DNA of 64,000 nucleotides from Dallia pectoralis (taxonomy: Eukaryota; Chordata; Actinopteri; Esociformes; Umbridae): NCBI GenBank assembly GCA_029465975.1, contig CM055753.1, positions 1,618,035 through 1,682,034 on the forward strand. The letters run 5' to 3'. Shown here piece after piece: positions 1 to 14,422 of this stretch. Each line of letters begins with the position of its first letter. Position 1 is the stretch's first letter. Both the position numbers and the translations under genes were made by a program. The notes beneath the pieces are model-generated. The model saw only the letters and a list, made by a program, of their open reading frames with translations. It did no database searches and was not told the origin of the DNA.

Positions 1-2665
<2,665 letters not shown>

Positions 2666-2849
2666 GAACCCTGGAGGGTGATTCTCGCGAAATTAGACTT
2701 ATGAGGTGTCATAAAACATTTTGATGATAAAAGTAAATGCTATCAAAATAAGAAGGATACCGTTATAAACATCTCTTCATGTACGATTTTGCACATGATT
2801 TCAAATGAAATCATGAATACGAATTTTGTTTTTTTTCAACATTTAAAGG

Positions 2850-3490
2850 GAAATTTCTCATTACCGCAACGTGTCCATGACTGGATTTTGGTCCTTTGAG
2901 ATGGAATTATTCATATTTAAAAAATATAAAAAATAAAAAGCTTCAGTGCATGTTATAATATAAACATTTACAGTAAAGAAACATGTGGTATTTGGTGATC
3001 ATTGGTAAATGTAGTGACAATAATAAGGAATAAAAATGTGTCCAAGACCAATTTTCTCATCCTCCGCAACAATTTTCAATCATTGTTTAAGTGCTCAAGG
3101 AACTATCATTTTTTAAGGAATTTGTTGTAAGGGACATAAATGACTGTGACACTCAAAATGGCTATCAAGTAACCAGTTATAATTTTTTTTCTCCAGATAA
3201 AAGTAAAAATTTGGAGTGTCATAGTACCTAGACGACTTTTTAGTTCTCATTACTGAAACGTGTTTGTGAAGTTATAAAAAATGTTGCAGTTAAATTTTTT
3301 TGATTACTATATACCCCATTATGGTCTAAATATAAAAAGATAGGGAATGTTTAGCTAACTCTCATTTAGCTTCCACAGTTAGCAAGAATGTTTAAGGTCG
3401 CTCATCCTCCGCAACACCATTATCATTCACCGCAACAATTGAAGGCCTGTTGCGGTGGAGATACTCAATGTTTCGGTAATGAGAAACAGA
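2850..3490. repeat. Left cluster of the CTCATTACCGCAAC motif
   Basis: Copies at about 2857 (CTCATTACCGCAACGTG), 3056 (CTCATCCTCCGCAAC), 3246 (CTCATTACTGAAACGTG), 3401 (CTCATCCTCCGCAAC) and 3424 (ATTCACCGCAAC) are on the + strand. Two are on the - strand, at 3448 (GTTGCGGTGGAG) and 3470 (TTTCGGTAATGAG). Spacing is irregular, so this is not a tandem array. The arrangement resembles subterminal transposase-binding repeats; that reading is inference. Confidence 0.7.
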
Positions 3491-3888
3491 CTTATGAAGG
3501 AGGCACGCACACTATAACTGTTGCTCATTTTAATATAACTTGATAGTTTCCTTAAACGCTTCTTGAACAGATTGCGTAAACAAAATAGCTATTACAACCC
3601 CCCCAGCAAGGGTCACTAATTATTATTTTTTTTTTAAATGCTTCCACAAAAAGCAGTATGAATGCAGTATAGGCCACCTATTATTAATGCAATATTATTT
3701 ACTATTTCATAGTTTTACTGTGAAACAATGTATTTTCTTTTTTACAAAATGTTACATTCAAGATGGCAATTGTGTATTTTGTTACAGACAGTTGAAAAGA
3801 AAAGGGCATCAGCGAAAAACAGTCTGGCAAAGCATAGGGAGAAAATACACAGTAATCCAGTGTTACTTGAGGATTACAGAAGAATGGA

Positions 3889-4722
3889 GAGAGAGAGGTC
3901 AGGGTGATAATGGGGAAAGGAGAGAGGTCAGGGGTCAGGGTGATAATAGGGAAAGGAGAGAGAGGTCAGGGGTCAGGGTGATGATAGGGAAAGGAGAGAG
4001 AGGTCAGGGGTCAGGGTGATAATAGGGAAAGGAGAGAGGTCAGGGGTCAGGGTGATAATAGGGAAAGGAGAGAGGTCAGGGGTCAGGGTGATAATAGGGA
4101 AAGGAGAGAGGTCAGGGGTCAGGGTGATAATAGGGAAAGGAGAGAGGTCAGGGGTCAGGGTGATAATAGGGAAAGGAGAGAGGTCAGGGGTCAGGGTGAT
4201 AATAGGGAAAGGAGAGAGGTCAGGGGTCAGGGTGATGATAGGGAAAGGAGAGAGAGGTCAGGGGTCAGGGTGATGATAGGGAGGTCAGGGGTCAGGGTGA
4301 TGATAGGGAAAGGAGAGAGGTCAGGGGTCAGGGTGATGATAGGGAAAGGAGAGAGAGGTCAGGGGTCAGGGTGATAATAGGGAAAGAAAGGAAAGAGAGG
4401 TCAGGGGTCAGGGTGATAATAGGGAAAGAGAGGTCAGGGGTCAGGGTGATAATGGGGAAAGAAAGGAGAGAGAGGTCAGGGGTCAGGGTGATAATAGGGA
4501 AAGGAGAGAGGTCAGGGGTCAGGGTGATAATAGGGAAAGGAGAGAGGTCAGGGGTCAGGTTGATAATAGGGAAAGGAGAGAGAGGTCAGGGGTCAGGGTG
4601 ATGATAGGGAAAGAGAGGTCAGGGGACAGGGTGATAATGGGGAAAGAAAAGAGAGAGAGGTCAGGGGTCAGGGTGATAATAGGGAGAGAGAGAGGTCAGG
4701 GGTCAGGGTGATAATAGGGAGA
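3889..4722. repeat. 36-bp minisatellite, about 23 copies
   Basis: Purine-rich unit built on GAGAGGTCAGGGGTCAGGGT and GATAATAGGGAAAG, with short variants that lack part of the GGAAAGGA segment. It lies inside the candidate inverted-repeat transposon. The open frames over it (GERSGVRVIIGK repeats) are not genes. Confidence 0.97.
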
Positions 4723-5525
4723 AATATAACTTGGATTCATTGTTTTGACCAACACTTGCACACACACACACAGACACACACACACTGACAACGCTTCACC
4801 CAAGTTGGGATAGCAGATAGCATGGGGGGGTGGCTTGGTTTGTTTTTATTGGGTTGTGAATAAAAAATTGTATGCGTTTTAAATATGTAGGCATAAAACC
4901 CCTTTGTCAACAGTGAATGTGTGAGCTAAATCTCATTTCCGAAACAATGATCCTCACTACCGAAATGGCATTTTCATTACCGCAACATGTATCTTTTTTA
5001 CCAATTAAGTGATAATAAGATAATCATATTTTGTTTTAAAATGTATATATGTTTTATACAACACTACTTATTTAAGGTCTGCTACATAACAAAAGTGTAT
5101 GTTATCTATTAGTAAAACAATTAAATAAAAGAAATTGTAAATCATCACGTATGTTTCGGTAATGAGAGAAAATAAGGAAATTACAAAACATAATAAATAT
5201 GAAAAAGTAATCTCTCCAGAGTTTTACATAGCTTTGAGCATGAGAAATAAAAGTCTACTTTAACATTAGCCAAAAATACAAGTTTCTAACCATATATTTA
5301 ATGTAATGTCATGTTGCGGTAATGATAATTTTTTATGGACTTCATCTGAAAAATGTAAATAATTATATAGGAAATATTTTTTTAATCTCCTAAAAATAAT
5401 GGTCTTAGTAAGTTCCGACCTTAATCTTATATGTGCAAAAAGAAAATTGGCTTCAAGGGAATTTTAAAAATTCTGATGCTGGACACCTTCTAAATCTGGA
5501 TTTCGTGAGAATCACCCTGGAGAGT
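4723..5525. repeat. Right motif cluster and short CA tract of the transposon
   Basis: After a (CA)n tract at about 4757-4785 the AT-rich sequence resumes. It has motif copies at 4932 (CTCATTTCCGAAACA), 4953 (CTCACTACCGAAATG), 4973 (TTCATTACCGCAACATG), 5154 (TTTCGGTAATGAG, opposite strand) and 5311 (ATGTTGCGGTAATGA, opposite strand). It ends at the right inverted repeat. Confidence 0.65.
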
Positions 5526-5852
5526 TCATGTAAATATTTGTGCCGTTCCTCAATTGTGTTTTATAGTTCTCACTTGGTGCCAACATGCATCGGAAAACGT
5601 GCCCTATTAGAAGGTTTTATGGTTTTAATTTTCAGCTGCAATAGTAAACATGAATGTTCCTCGATTTGATTTTATTGCAGATGCAGTCGCCCAGCCGGTC
5701 CTTGTATTTGATATTTTCCCAAACTAGCACAACTGATACAACTCGTGCAACTTCATCAAGACATTGCCTAAATTAATCTAATGACCTAGTTCATTGCTAC
5801 AAACATTTGCGGGGCCCTGAGGAAAACCACTGTAATATAGTCTGCAATAGAT

Positions 5853-6912
5853 TACAGTGCATCTGGAAAGTGTTGACAGCACTTCTCTTTTGCTTTTTTC
5901 CCTCAAACGTCTATGTACAATACCCCATAATGACTAAGGGAAAAAGGTGTGTATAATATTCTTAGAGATTTGCGAAAGAAGGATGAAAATATAACATATA
6001 CATAAGTATTCACTTCAATAACCTTTGCTGCCAAGTGTTCTTCAAGAAAGTATTGAGCATTTACTGCATGAGGTCTTTTTGGTTATGATGCTACAAGCTT
6101 GACACACAGATTTTTGGGCAGTTTCTCCTATTTTATCTTTCTTTGCAGGACCTCTCAAGCTCCATCAGGTTGGATGAGGCGTGTCGGTGCACAGCCATTT
6201 TCAGATTCCTCCAGAAATGTTCAATCGGCTTCAAGTCTGGGCTTTGGCTGGGCCACTCAATCCTGTCAAGGAAATTTACTTAATTGTCCCAAAACCGCTT
6301 CTTTTTTAATCTTCGCTGTGTGCTGGAAGATGAACCTTTGCCCCGGTCTGAGGTCGCTCTGAAGCAAAGATGTCTCTGTACATTGCTGCATTAATCTTTT
6401 CCTAGTCTTCCAGTTTCTGCAGCTGAAAAACATCCCCACAGCATGATGCTGCCACCTCCATGCTTAACTGGAAAGGAGGGTATTGGCTAGGAGATATTTT
6501 TCATGGTCTAAGAGCAGTGCCTTTTGTCAGGCTGTCATGTGCCTTTTTCTTGAGAAATGGCTTCCGTCTGACCACTCTGACCTGATTGGTAGAGTGCTGC
6601 AGGTTGTCTTAAACTCTCTCCTCAATTCACAGTGCAATGCTGGAGCTCTGTCAGAGTGCCCATCGGGTTATTGGACACCTCCCTGCCCTTCTCCCTCGGT
6701 TGCTCAGTTTGGCTGTGTGGCTTCTTCATTTACGGATGATGGAGGCCACTTTGCTCATTGAGACCTTCAATGCTTCAGAAATGTTTCTGTTCCCTTACCC
6801 TGATCTGTATCCTGAAACAATCCTGCCTTGGAGGTCTACAGACAATTCCTTTGACTTCATGGCTTGGTTTTGCTCTGACATGCACTTTCATCTGTGGGAC
6901 CTTATACAGTGA
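5853..6912 (-). mobile_element. Tc1/mariner-type transposon remnant
   Basis: The left end begins with a TA followed by CAGTGCATCTGGAAAG, the known start of a common fish Tc1 family, and the next 1 kb follows that family in reverse orientation. Recognisable landmarks are ACCCCATAATGAC near 5930, the ATGACGCTACAAGCTTG-like stretch near 6085, the GGGCTTTGGCTGGGCCACTC stretch near 6240 and TGATTGGTAGAGTGCTGCAG near 6583. The similarity stops near 6912, shortly past the transposase start, so the right inverted repeat is missing. The copy is old and immobile. Confidence 0.9.
6015..6860 (-). pseudogene. Tc1-like transposase pseudogene
   Basis: Read on the - strand, the frame starts at an ATG at 6860 and shows scattered family motifs. 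One is VKHGGGSIML near 6440-6468, which lies between the catalytic residues in intact copies. The frame is broken many times by indels and stops. Near 6325 the short stretch that normally encodes FQQDNDPKHT, with the second catalytic Asp of the DDE triad, appears deleted: GTGTGCT runs straight into GGAAG. The consensus comparison is from memory of the family. No functional product is expected. Confidence 0.82.
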
Positions 6913-9430
6913 CCTTATACCCACTCTGATGCTGCACTTTATCCCTCACCAACTCTGCTGCTCTGCTTTTTCATCACCCGCTCAGCTCCTTAAACTGCTC
7001 CGCTCTCTCTCTCTCTCTTTTCCTGTACTTCCGCTCCACCCTCCCTTTCCACTGTTTGCCGTAACCTGGGCAATGGTACTACAGGACAGAGAACCCGAGT
7101 TGCTACTAATGCAGATGCAGTCATCTACACTGAGCACCAAAGCGAGCACTCAGGACTATCAAATATTTATTTGTTAGGTTAACATGCAGAGTGATTCACT
7201 GTCCTACAGGATAGTTTGAGAGCCTCTCTCCTGACTGCCTTGAGGACTTCTGCCTTTCAGTCCAGCCCAGAGAAACCTGGTTCAAGTCACCATATGGAGC
7301 CGCAGTGATGCACACTCCTCCACCTCTATTCAGTGCTTAAGAGGATCACAGCTAAAGCTGTCATCATTCATATGTAATGTGTAGTGTACGGTTATTGGGG
7401 ATGGCGCTCCTGTCATATCAGTCCATGATCATTCATGTCCCAGTTACTGACTGGCTCTGCTGTTGCTCCAACGTGGCCCGGTGTCTTTCCAATATTCTAG
7501 TTGCACTTAGCCGGATCCTACAGCTCTCTCTTGTTAACATTGTGAGCGAGACAAACGCTAGGCATAGTCATGTAATTTTGCCTAATCATTTTTATAGCCT
7601 TTACACTGGCGCGTTCCAGTGCCACTCTGGGTTGTGGCCGTCAATCGTAGGAGAATGGGCTGGGCATAGTAATGTGATACAGTTGATACAGACAGAACTG
7701 GCTTCACACACCGTCTGTAGGAGCTGTAACGAACCAGGAAGCGCCTCGTCTCCCGCTATCGATGTCTGCAAGTTTACACAACAATATCTATTGTCTGTTT
7801 TTCTGTATGTCTAGGAAATGTAGCGTAATGAAAATAAGCCCTCTTGTTTCTCGCTCTTCGTCTTTCCGTTCGCTCTCTTCCCGTTTGCTCAGTCTTTTTA
7901 ACTGTAGCTTCTGTGCGTTAGTCAGAAACAGTCGCGCGTAGGCCCTGCCAGCCGCGTGTTATACCAGCCCAGCAGGACTGCCAGTCAGTCACAATGTGAC
8001 AGCTCTCTCTCGTCTCTCTCCTCATGTGTCTCTCTCTTTCTCTCTCCATCCCTCCAGCTCTCTCTGTAATCATAAGGTAACATCCAAGCAGGAAGTAGCA
8101 GTAAGACTGGAGGCTTTAATTAGAGGCCTGTTCATCATACTGTGACTCCACCTTAAAAGCCTGTCTGATCTGAAGGGATGTTTAGTGCCGTCTATGGGAT
8201 TGAGTGTTTCTGAGAGCCTGGATCCACAGTATGTCGTTTGTTCGGACTGTCTATCGGCAGGCTGTCTCCCTCGACGGACAGACGGACAGACAGCGTCTAC
8301 ACGACAGCGCTTTTCATTTGCAGAGGAAAGGGAAGTCATGTGTTTGTCTCATGCACATACCCCAACCCTCACCGTCCTCCAACCATGTGCCAAAACGTCC
8401 CTCAGAGAAGAAGGCTGTTAGCTGATTCCGTTGCCTCGGGGATAGCGTTTAGCCAGACATCTGTTTCTTTATTTCAGCCCAAATGTGAGCGACTGCCTGA
8501 TCTTTCCTGTGACGCCGGCTTGATGCTGTGTGTCAGCCAAGGCTTTACTGGGTGTTTCCCCGGCACTCACATACAACTGGAATGATCAATAACCCATTAT
8601 GTAATGATCCCCCCTTAAGGAAGCCTGCATGGTTTCTTCCACCCCCCCTGCTGGGGCCATTGGTTTGACTCAGGTTGGAGAATGGAACAGTCGTATAATT
8701 TCCTAGCCCAGTATCCGAATGGAATATCCCAATTGTTGAGCGATATTTCAGTCTAGGTGTTGGTTCTGGATGAGTCTGTCCTCTGTGGTTATTGTTCCTG
8801 CCTGTGTCTGTCTTGTGTGCCCCTTCCTCAGAGCCCTTCCTCCGTGATTACATCCAGAAGAGGCTGTTAGTCTGGTCTCCTCCTCGCTTCCTGTTAATGT
8901 TATTTAAAGCTGTTTTGATTAGTGCAGAGAGGCCCTTGCACACACTGCCGACCGCCAGGCTGACTCTTCATCTCTCGCTCTCTCAATAATGCACTATCGA
9001 CCTCTTCTTCCTCTGCGGACCTCGCTGCTCCGTCTCCTCGCTGAACCGGCCGACTTTCATCCTGTCAGAGCGGAAACGTGATCTTCAATATGGCCGTGCC
9101 TAACAGTAGCCCTCCCTTTGTCCTCTTCGTCTTCCCTTCCTCCTGCCAGAAATCATGTAATTAGACTTGTCTGCTGTGTCCTGTCCGCCCGTCCTGTCGG
9201 AGCAGGGTAATTCAGTTTGCTCCGCTGCTGTTTCTGCAAGGGGCTTTCTGACTGCCATCATCACGCTCTCTCTCTCACTTGCCACATCCCCCTCTTCTCC
9301 CCTCTCTCTGTTTCTCCCTATCCTTTGCTTGTTGACATCCTGTCATTTCCTTGCCTAAATTGGGTAAATCTGCTCCTGCCATGAGAAGCACCACAAACTT
9401 AATAAAGTGCAGTGCTCCCCCTTTACCTAC
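6913..9430. other. Intronic sequence, no gene recognised
   Basis: Contains CT-rich tracts near 7000-7020 and 8000-8060, a GACGGACAGACGGACAGACA stretch near 8275, and a copy of a short dispersed repeat at 7757-7797. The open frames here are short, lack homology that I recognise, and have no convincing splice pairs in phase with jarid2. Confidence 0.5.
7757..7797 (+). repeat. Dispersed repeat, copy 1 (TGTCTGCAAGTTTACAC)
   Basis: The segment from TATCGATG to TATTGTCTG resembles those at 14384-14422 and 15661-15691. The shared core is TCTGCAAGT followed by ACACAACA and an AT-rich ATTGT end. It is probably a fragment of an old interspersed element; the family is unknown. Confidence 0.5.
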
Positions 9431-9765
9431 TTGATGGGAGGATGCCTGGTGGAGGCCCTGACTGGAGGATGCCTGGTGGAGGCCCTGACTGGAGGATGCC
9501 TGGTGGAGGCCCTGACTGGAGGATGCCTGGTGGAGGCCCTGACTGGAGGATGCCTGGTGGAGGCCCTGACTGGAGGATGCCTGGTGGATGCCCTGACTGG
9601 TGGATGCCTGGTGGAGGCCCTGACTGGAGGATGCCTGGTGGAGGCCCTGACTGGAGGATGCCTGGTGGAGGCCCTGACTGGTGGATGCCTGGTGGAGGCC
9701 CTGACTGGTGGATGCCTGGTAGAGGCCCTGACTGGTGGATGCCTGGTCGAGGCTTTGCCTGTCTG
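9431..9765. repeat. 27-bp minisatellite, about 12 copies
   Basis: The unit contains GGATGCCTGGTGGAGGCC followed by CTGACTGGA or CTGACTGGT. The length is a multiple of three without stops, so long frames run through on both strands (GGCLVEALT, RMPGGGPDW, RASTRHPPV). They have no homology and are not genes. Confidence 0.97.
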
Positions 9766-9967
9766 ATTGTTTACCTGGTTGTCTGGTTCTTGCAACAACG
9801 GCTCTTTAACCTGCTCTGTTTATCTACAGACGTTAATGTCATTATGAATGTGAAGTGTAAATCCAGCTCTTGGTTATTCTCAGATTAAGGGGATAAGTGT
9901 TGTTTTTGGAAGACCTCTAACTCTGACTGGGTATGCAATGATGAGCCCAGTCAGTATGAACCTAAAG

Positions 9968-10345
9968 GAGTCCTGTGGTATCTGGGACTTAGACATTAGC
10001 AGCAGGCCATTTAAGTCCTGTAAGTTGTGATGTTGAGTTGGTCCAGCACATCCAACAGAGGCCTAATCGTATTGAGATCCGGGGAATTTGGAGGCCAGGG
10101 CACCACCTTGAACTCTTCATCGTGTTCCTCAAATCATAATCCAGTTGAACGAGGCCACTGCCATCGGGGAATACCGTCATCATGAAGGGGTGCACCTGGT
10201 CGGCATCAACATGGAGGTTGGTTGCATGTGTCAAATTGACAGCCGCATGAATGCCCACACCGAGGGTTTCCCACAGAACATTACCCAGAGTGTCACACCT
10301 CCCCCACCTGCTTGTCGTCTTCCCACAGTGTATTCTGGTGTCATC
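9968..10345 (-). mobile_element. Second Tc1-like transposon fragment (transposase C-terminal region)
   Basis: Only part of a different fish Tc1-like family remains, in reverse orientation. The - strand frame at 9989-10258 reads HPFMMTVFPDGSG and later IRLGLCWMCW. Intact copies of the family have HPFMETVFPDGSG, then a segment ending DLNPIEHLWDVLD, so the middle is deleted or frameshifted. Upstream, 10258-10345 keeps degenerate matches in other frames. No inverted repeats or target duplications are visible. Confidence 0.82.
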
Positions 10346-10558
10346 GCTGTATTAAATGCAGCATAATTGCTTCAGATATGACTTGAATGACACTCATAGA
10401 AGACCTCGCCCAGTCAAATGGACTCTCTACCCTTTCTCTCACCCCCTCCCCTTTCATTCCATCCACTCTGCCCGGCGCATCTGATAACCCGCTAACACGC
10501 TCTCTTTCTCCTCTTCCTATCCATTTCTCGCGGGTTGAGTCTACGTGCGCTTGCTCGC

Positions 10559-10589
<31 letters not shown>

Positions 10590-10961
10590 TTGGGGGGGGG
10601 GGTTTCTTTGATAAGTCTCTGGACCTACATGAGCTAAACCAGAGAGGTGTGTTACAGCATGCTGAGTCCTGCACTGTCTGAGTCACTGTGTCATTTAAGA
10701 AAGCAGTTTTCTCAAGAGTATTCAATGCCTTCCTGAGTTGTGTGCCATTTCTCCATGTCAATAAAGTCATCGGAGCCTGTCTCCTTCAGACACTCTGAAT
10801 AGATGGCTGTTATCCTACACCCCCCGTGCGCTTATTGCATCAGCAGAACCCCTAAGCCTCTGAACTGGGCCAGGGAAGCCTGCTGCCCGCCAGGCACTAG
10901 ACAGATTATTGGTCAGCTTAATTGTGGACAGGAAACGTTGGAGTCAAGACTCTCCTGCGGG
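10346..10961. other. Intronic sequence with a CG/TG tract
   Basis: No gene recognised. At 10549-10602 a (CG)n run passes into (TG)n and then a G run. CG and TG alternation is Z-DNA-prone. Confidence 0.6.
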
Positions 10962-11118
10962 GGGTGGGGGGCTGTGCGGGGAGGGGGCTGGAGGCTGTGC
11001 GGGGAGGGGGCTGGAGGCTGTGCGGGGAGGGGGCTGGAGGCTGTGCAGGGAGGGGAGGGGGCTGGAGGCTGTGCAGGGAGGGGAGGGGGCTGGAGGCTGT
11101 GCGGGGAGGGGGCTGGAC
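10962..11118. repeat. 23-bp G-rich minisatellite, about 7 copies
   Basis: Unit CTGTGCGGGGAGGGGG followed by CTGGAGG, with an internal variant carrying an extra GGGGA. G runs of four or five recur in every unit on the + strand, so G-quadruplex formation is possible. Confidence 0.95.
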
Positions 11119-11202
11119 CTGCTTTGGTCCTCAGTGTAAAGCCGGCAGCCTGGAGAAAAAGGTCTGCTCTCCGGAAGCATGACTGAATGCTTGTAGGTGT
11201 GT

Positions 11203-11292
11203 GGCTGTGCGATGGGGCCGTGCGATGGGGCCGTGCGATGGGGCCGTGCGATGGGGCCGTGCGATGGGGCCGTGCGATGGGGCTGTGTAATG
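11203..11292. repeat. 13-bp tandem repeat, about 7 copies
   Basis: Unit GTGCGATGGGGCC repeated almost perfectly, with degenerate first and last copies. Confidence 0.95.
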
Positions 11293-14200
11293 GGGACGCT
11301 ACTCTCCAGAGTCCAGCCTGCCTTATGATTAGGGCCTCCGACATTATACAAACAAAATAATTGTGCCACATTCAGTTTTGTGTTTTTGAAAAACCGTGCG
11401 CCATTTTTCTTGTGCACTTTCCCCTCTTCCTAAAACGCCGAACTCACTCCCCCTGGGCTGTGGTGTTTTAAGGTCAGCTGGAGCCAAGATGACAGAAAGA
11501 GAGCAAGAAACTGGTAAACACTTTGGACATGGACCACCGTTACACCATTAAACCAAACAAAAGTTAACAGGTGGCCAATTAAAACCACACACAGAGTGAG
11601 GACCATATGTCCACAACACTGTGACAGTTACTGACAGGAATATGTTGAATATAGGCCTAGTTTAGCAAATTGTTAACTATTAAGTTTACAGTATGCTTTG
11701 GCACTACAACATACTTGATATCATTTATTGTGAGCTGATTTCTTTTTTATAAATAGAATAAATGTCGATCATTTCTTTAATTATATTCAGTTAATTATAT
11801 TCAGGGAAATCCACTGTTAAAAATACTATAAAAGTAGTTTTTTAAGTAAATAAATGCATGTTGTTTCAAATCAATTAGTAATCGTGTTTAATAATCATGA
11901 TTAGGATTTTTGCCATAATCGTGTGGCTCCGTCGCTGTGTGGCTGTGTAGACTCATTTAATAAGCGTTTGTCATAAAGAATTAGCCCTGTTCACGTCTGA
12001 ACCAGCCAACATGGTCTCTGTACAAAGCTGTGTTTGCTGTTATCTGAGACAAATTAGTGTAAGTGGTCATGGGCCAAAAACACGCCTTGCATATCTTATT
12101 GGTAATATCGTATTGGTGTAACATTGTGCTTTTACACCGGTCAGAGTAGCTGTTTATTTGAGATAACGGTGCTGATTGATATACAGGCCAAATGATGGTT
12201 CTGTCAGAGCCTGAGAATTTTACTGCTTTGGCAGTAGTCACCTCCTCTGAATCTCATGCATTATATTGCTCTGTGTGTGGTTCTGGACTAGATGGAACAG
12301 ACCTCTTCTGTTTTGGTTTCTTCCCTGTAAACTAGTTTTCCTTCGCTACAGCAGAACGAACATAGCGGTTAAATCTTCCATTAATGGAAGATGACAATTC
12401 GCCTGAGAAAAAAAATCCTTCTACTAATCATTAGGAAATTGAACACAACACTCGATTTGATTCCATATTTCAGACATCTTTAGTGCATTTGGTTTGCTCC
12501 TGTGTATCGTTAAGCTAAAGAAGCAGTCAAGCTGATTGCAAGTGGCGTTTGATTGTGCCCTGCATTTCCTAGCCGCTTCTGTCCCTCTATTTTCCCAGCG
12601 GGCCGATAAAACACAAAAAAAAGGTGAAACCCAACAGGTCCTCAGTGAGCTAATACAGAGCAGTTATTGTGAGGTTTGTGAACAGAAAACTAGGTTAAAT
12701 TAAACGACACGTTTTATGATACCCTATAAATCACATGTATAACGGCCGTGTGAAGCACACAGCGTACATTAACACACCCCGGCTGCGTTAAATACCTTGT
12801 AGGGTTTTAATATAAGGACCCAGATGGACAGTACTCCTCTTCTATGGGGGTGGACAGACTGCTGAACACTAATGTCCCGTTCTCCCGTTTATTGTCTTAC
12901 AGGAGACGGGTCGAAACCGTCTGACCTTGCAGGTAGTTTAGTGAGAATACAGTGAGTATGTGCTGTCGTAACAAATACTGGCCTCTGTTGGGGCTTGGGG
13001 GGAAGCCCACGAGACACAACACATCTCCTGGGTATTCCTCTGTGATTCCATCTAACGACTGCAGCCGCTGGAATCTCGGCACACTGGCATTTTTTTATGA
13101 ATTAAAGCTATGGCTCTATCAGGGGCCGGCGTGAAGCCATCTCTGTTTTCTCCCGAAAGGCACATCTATCAGTCTGCGTCCAAACACGATTGGAATGCAG
13201 CCATTTGGGATGGAAGTGCGAGTGGGCGGGACCAGTCTGGGCAGTACACTGTCCCAGACCTGTAACGACTGGCTCGTTCAGATCCCGTTCACCTAACCGA
13301 TAGGGACACCGGTGAATCCGATAAGGTTTCCCTTAAGTATGCATCCCCACAGACGGACCTGGCAGGTTTCGTTCCAGTAAACAGCAGCCCATTATGTCCC
13401 TGTGATAGGATTCTGGTCTGTTCCGATATACTGTTTAGACGCTCAATGTGGCGCGTTGAAAGCACAGCATTGAAGGCCCCTCCGTTACAGAAGATTTAAT
13501 TTGTTCAGGGTAAACTACAGCTTTTTAAATGCTGTCAAAAATATGGGTTTGAAGCGCTGCTGAACGGGTATTTAATTTGTCTGTGAAGAAATGCCATCTC
13601 CGAAGCAGGACTAACGTCCATCGCTAGGCGACCAGAACTGTCAATTAATTTGTGAGCTTCGGGGGCGCAGCTTGCCTGCCGGCTGCCTGAGTACAGGCCA
13701 GTCTAAAAGAAGACTAATTTAACGTCTGTTTAATTCTGTGAGAGAATCCCCACTCACCAGAAACCTTTGTGGTTTTCATGGAAACTCGCTAACAATTGTA
13801 TCCCTGAGTAGCCGCCTTCTGTCTGATGAGAAGGTGCTTCTGATTCAGTCTCCTCTTTTTGTTATGATATGATCATCGACTCACTGGTGGTGCATTATGT
13901 CCGATAAGTGAATGTCCATTAACCAGGGCTGGAAATACATCCTCTTCTTCCTCCTCCTACCCCTCTTCCTCCTGCTCTTCCTCTTCTTTCTAGTCTCCCT
14001 CCTTCTCTTCCTCATCCTCCTCTTCCTCCGACTTCTACTTCCACATAGTAAAAACACACCACCACTAGTGAACCCAGTGAATCTGTCATCGTCAATATTC
14101 CCTTTTCTATTTTAAAGCCTGTCCTTTTGGGCTTTTGCTTGCCAGTCAAACACCCTCCTCCCTTCAGCTGTATTCTATAGTAAGCTCGCTCATCTCAGAA

Positions 14201-14346
14201 TGGCCCTGTCAGACTATGGGCTTATGTACATTATTGGAGGGAATAAAACTCTAGGTATAGTTATCTTAGTTTGGATAATTATTTGGATAGTGTTTGAATT
14301 ATACTGACATGTGTGAATGTCACCTCTGGGTGGGTTTTTTCCAACT

Positions 14347-14422
14347 TATGGCGCAAGTAACCTTAAAATGTGGTGTCTCGACTTATCGATATCTGCAAGT
14401 TTACACGACAAAATTATATTGT
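14347..14422 (+). repeat. Dispersed repeat, copy 2
   Basis: Begins TTATGGCGCAAGTAACCTTA and ends with the ATATCTGCAAGTTTACACGA core. Copy 3 at 15599-15691 has the same order of blocks, which supports a shared interspersed origin. Confidence 0.6.

Larger units (their letters stand above)
2666..5525. mobile_element. Candidate non-autonomous DNA transposon with terminal inverted repeats
   Basis: The left end (2666-2710) and the reverse complement of the right end (5480-5525) share the core AGGGTGATTCTCRCGAAAT with one mismatch, then AGAYTTA and GGTGTC after small gaps. The interior is AT-rich, unlike its flanks, and carries at least ten copies in both orientations of a motif close to CTCATTACCGCAACGTG. 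No transposase frame is visible, so a mobilised element would depend on a partner. A 36-bp minisatellite occupies 3889-4722. Weak inverted similarity (GGAACRTTCATG near 2450 and 5660) suggests the true inverted repeats may be longer. The superfamily is not recognised and no clean target-site duplication was found. Confidence 0.6.

Noticed and set aside
5433..5669. 78-residue + strand frame near the right end of the candidate transposon
   Set aside because: It crosses the inverted repeat, has no homology and is not expected to be a transposase.
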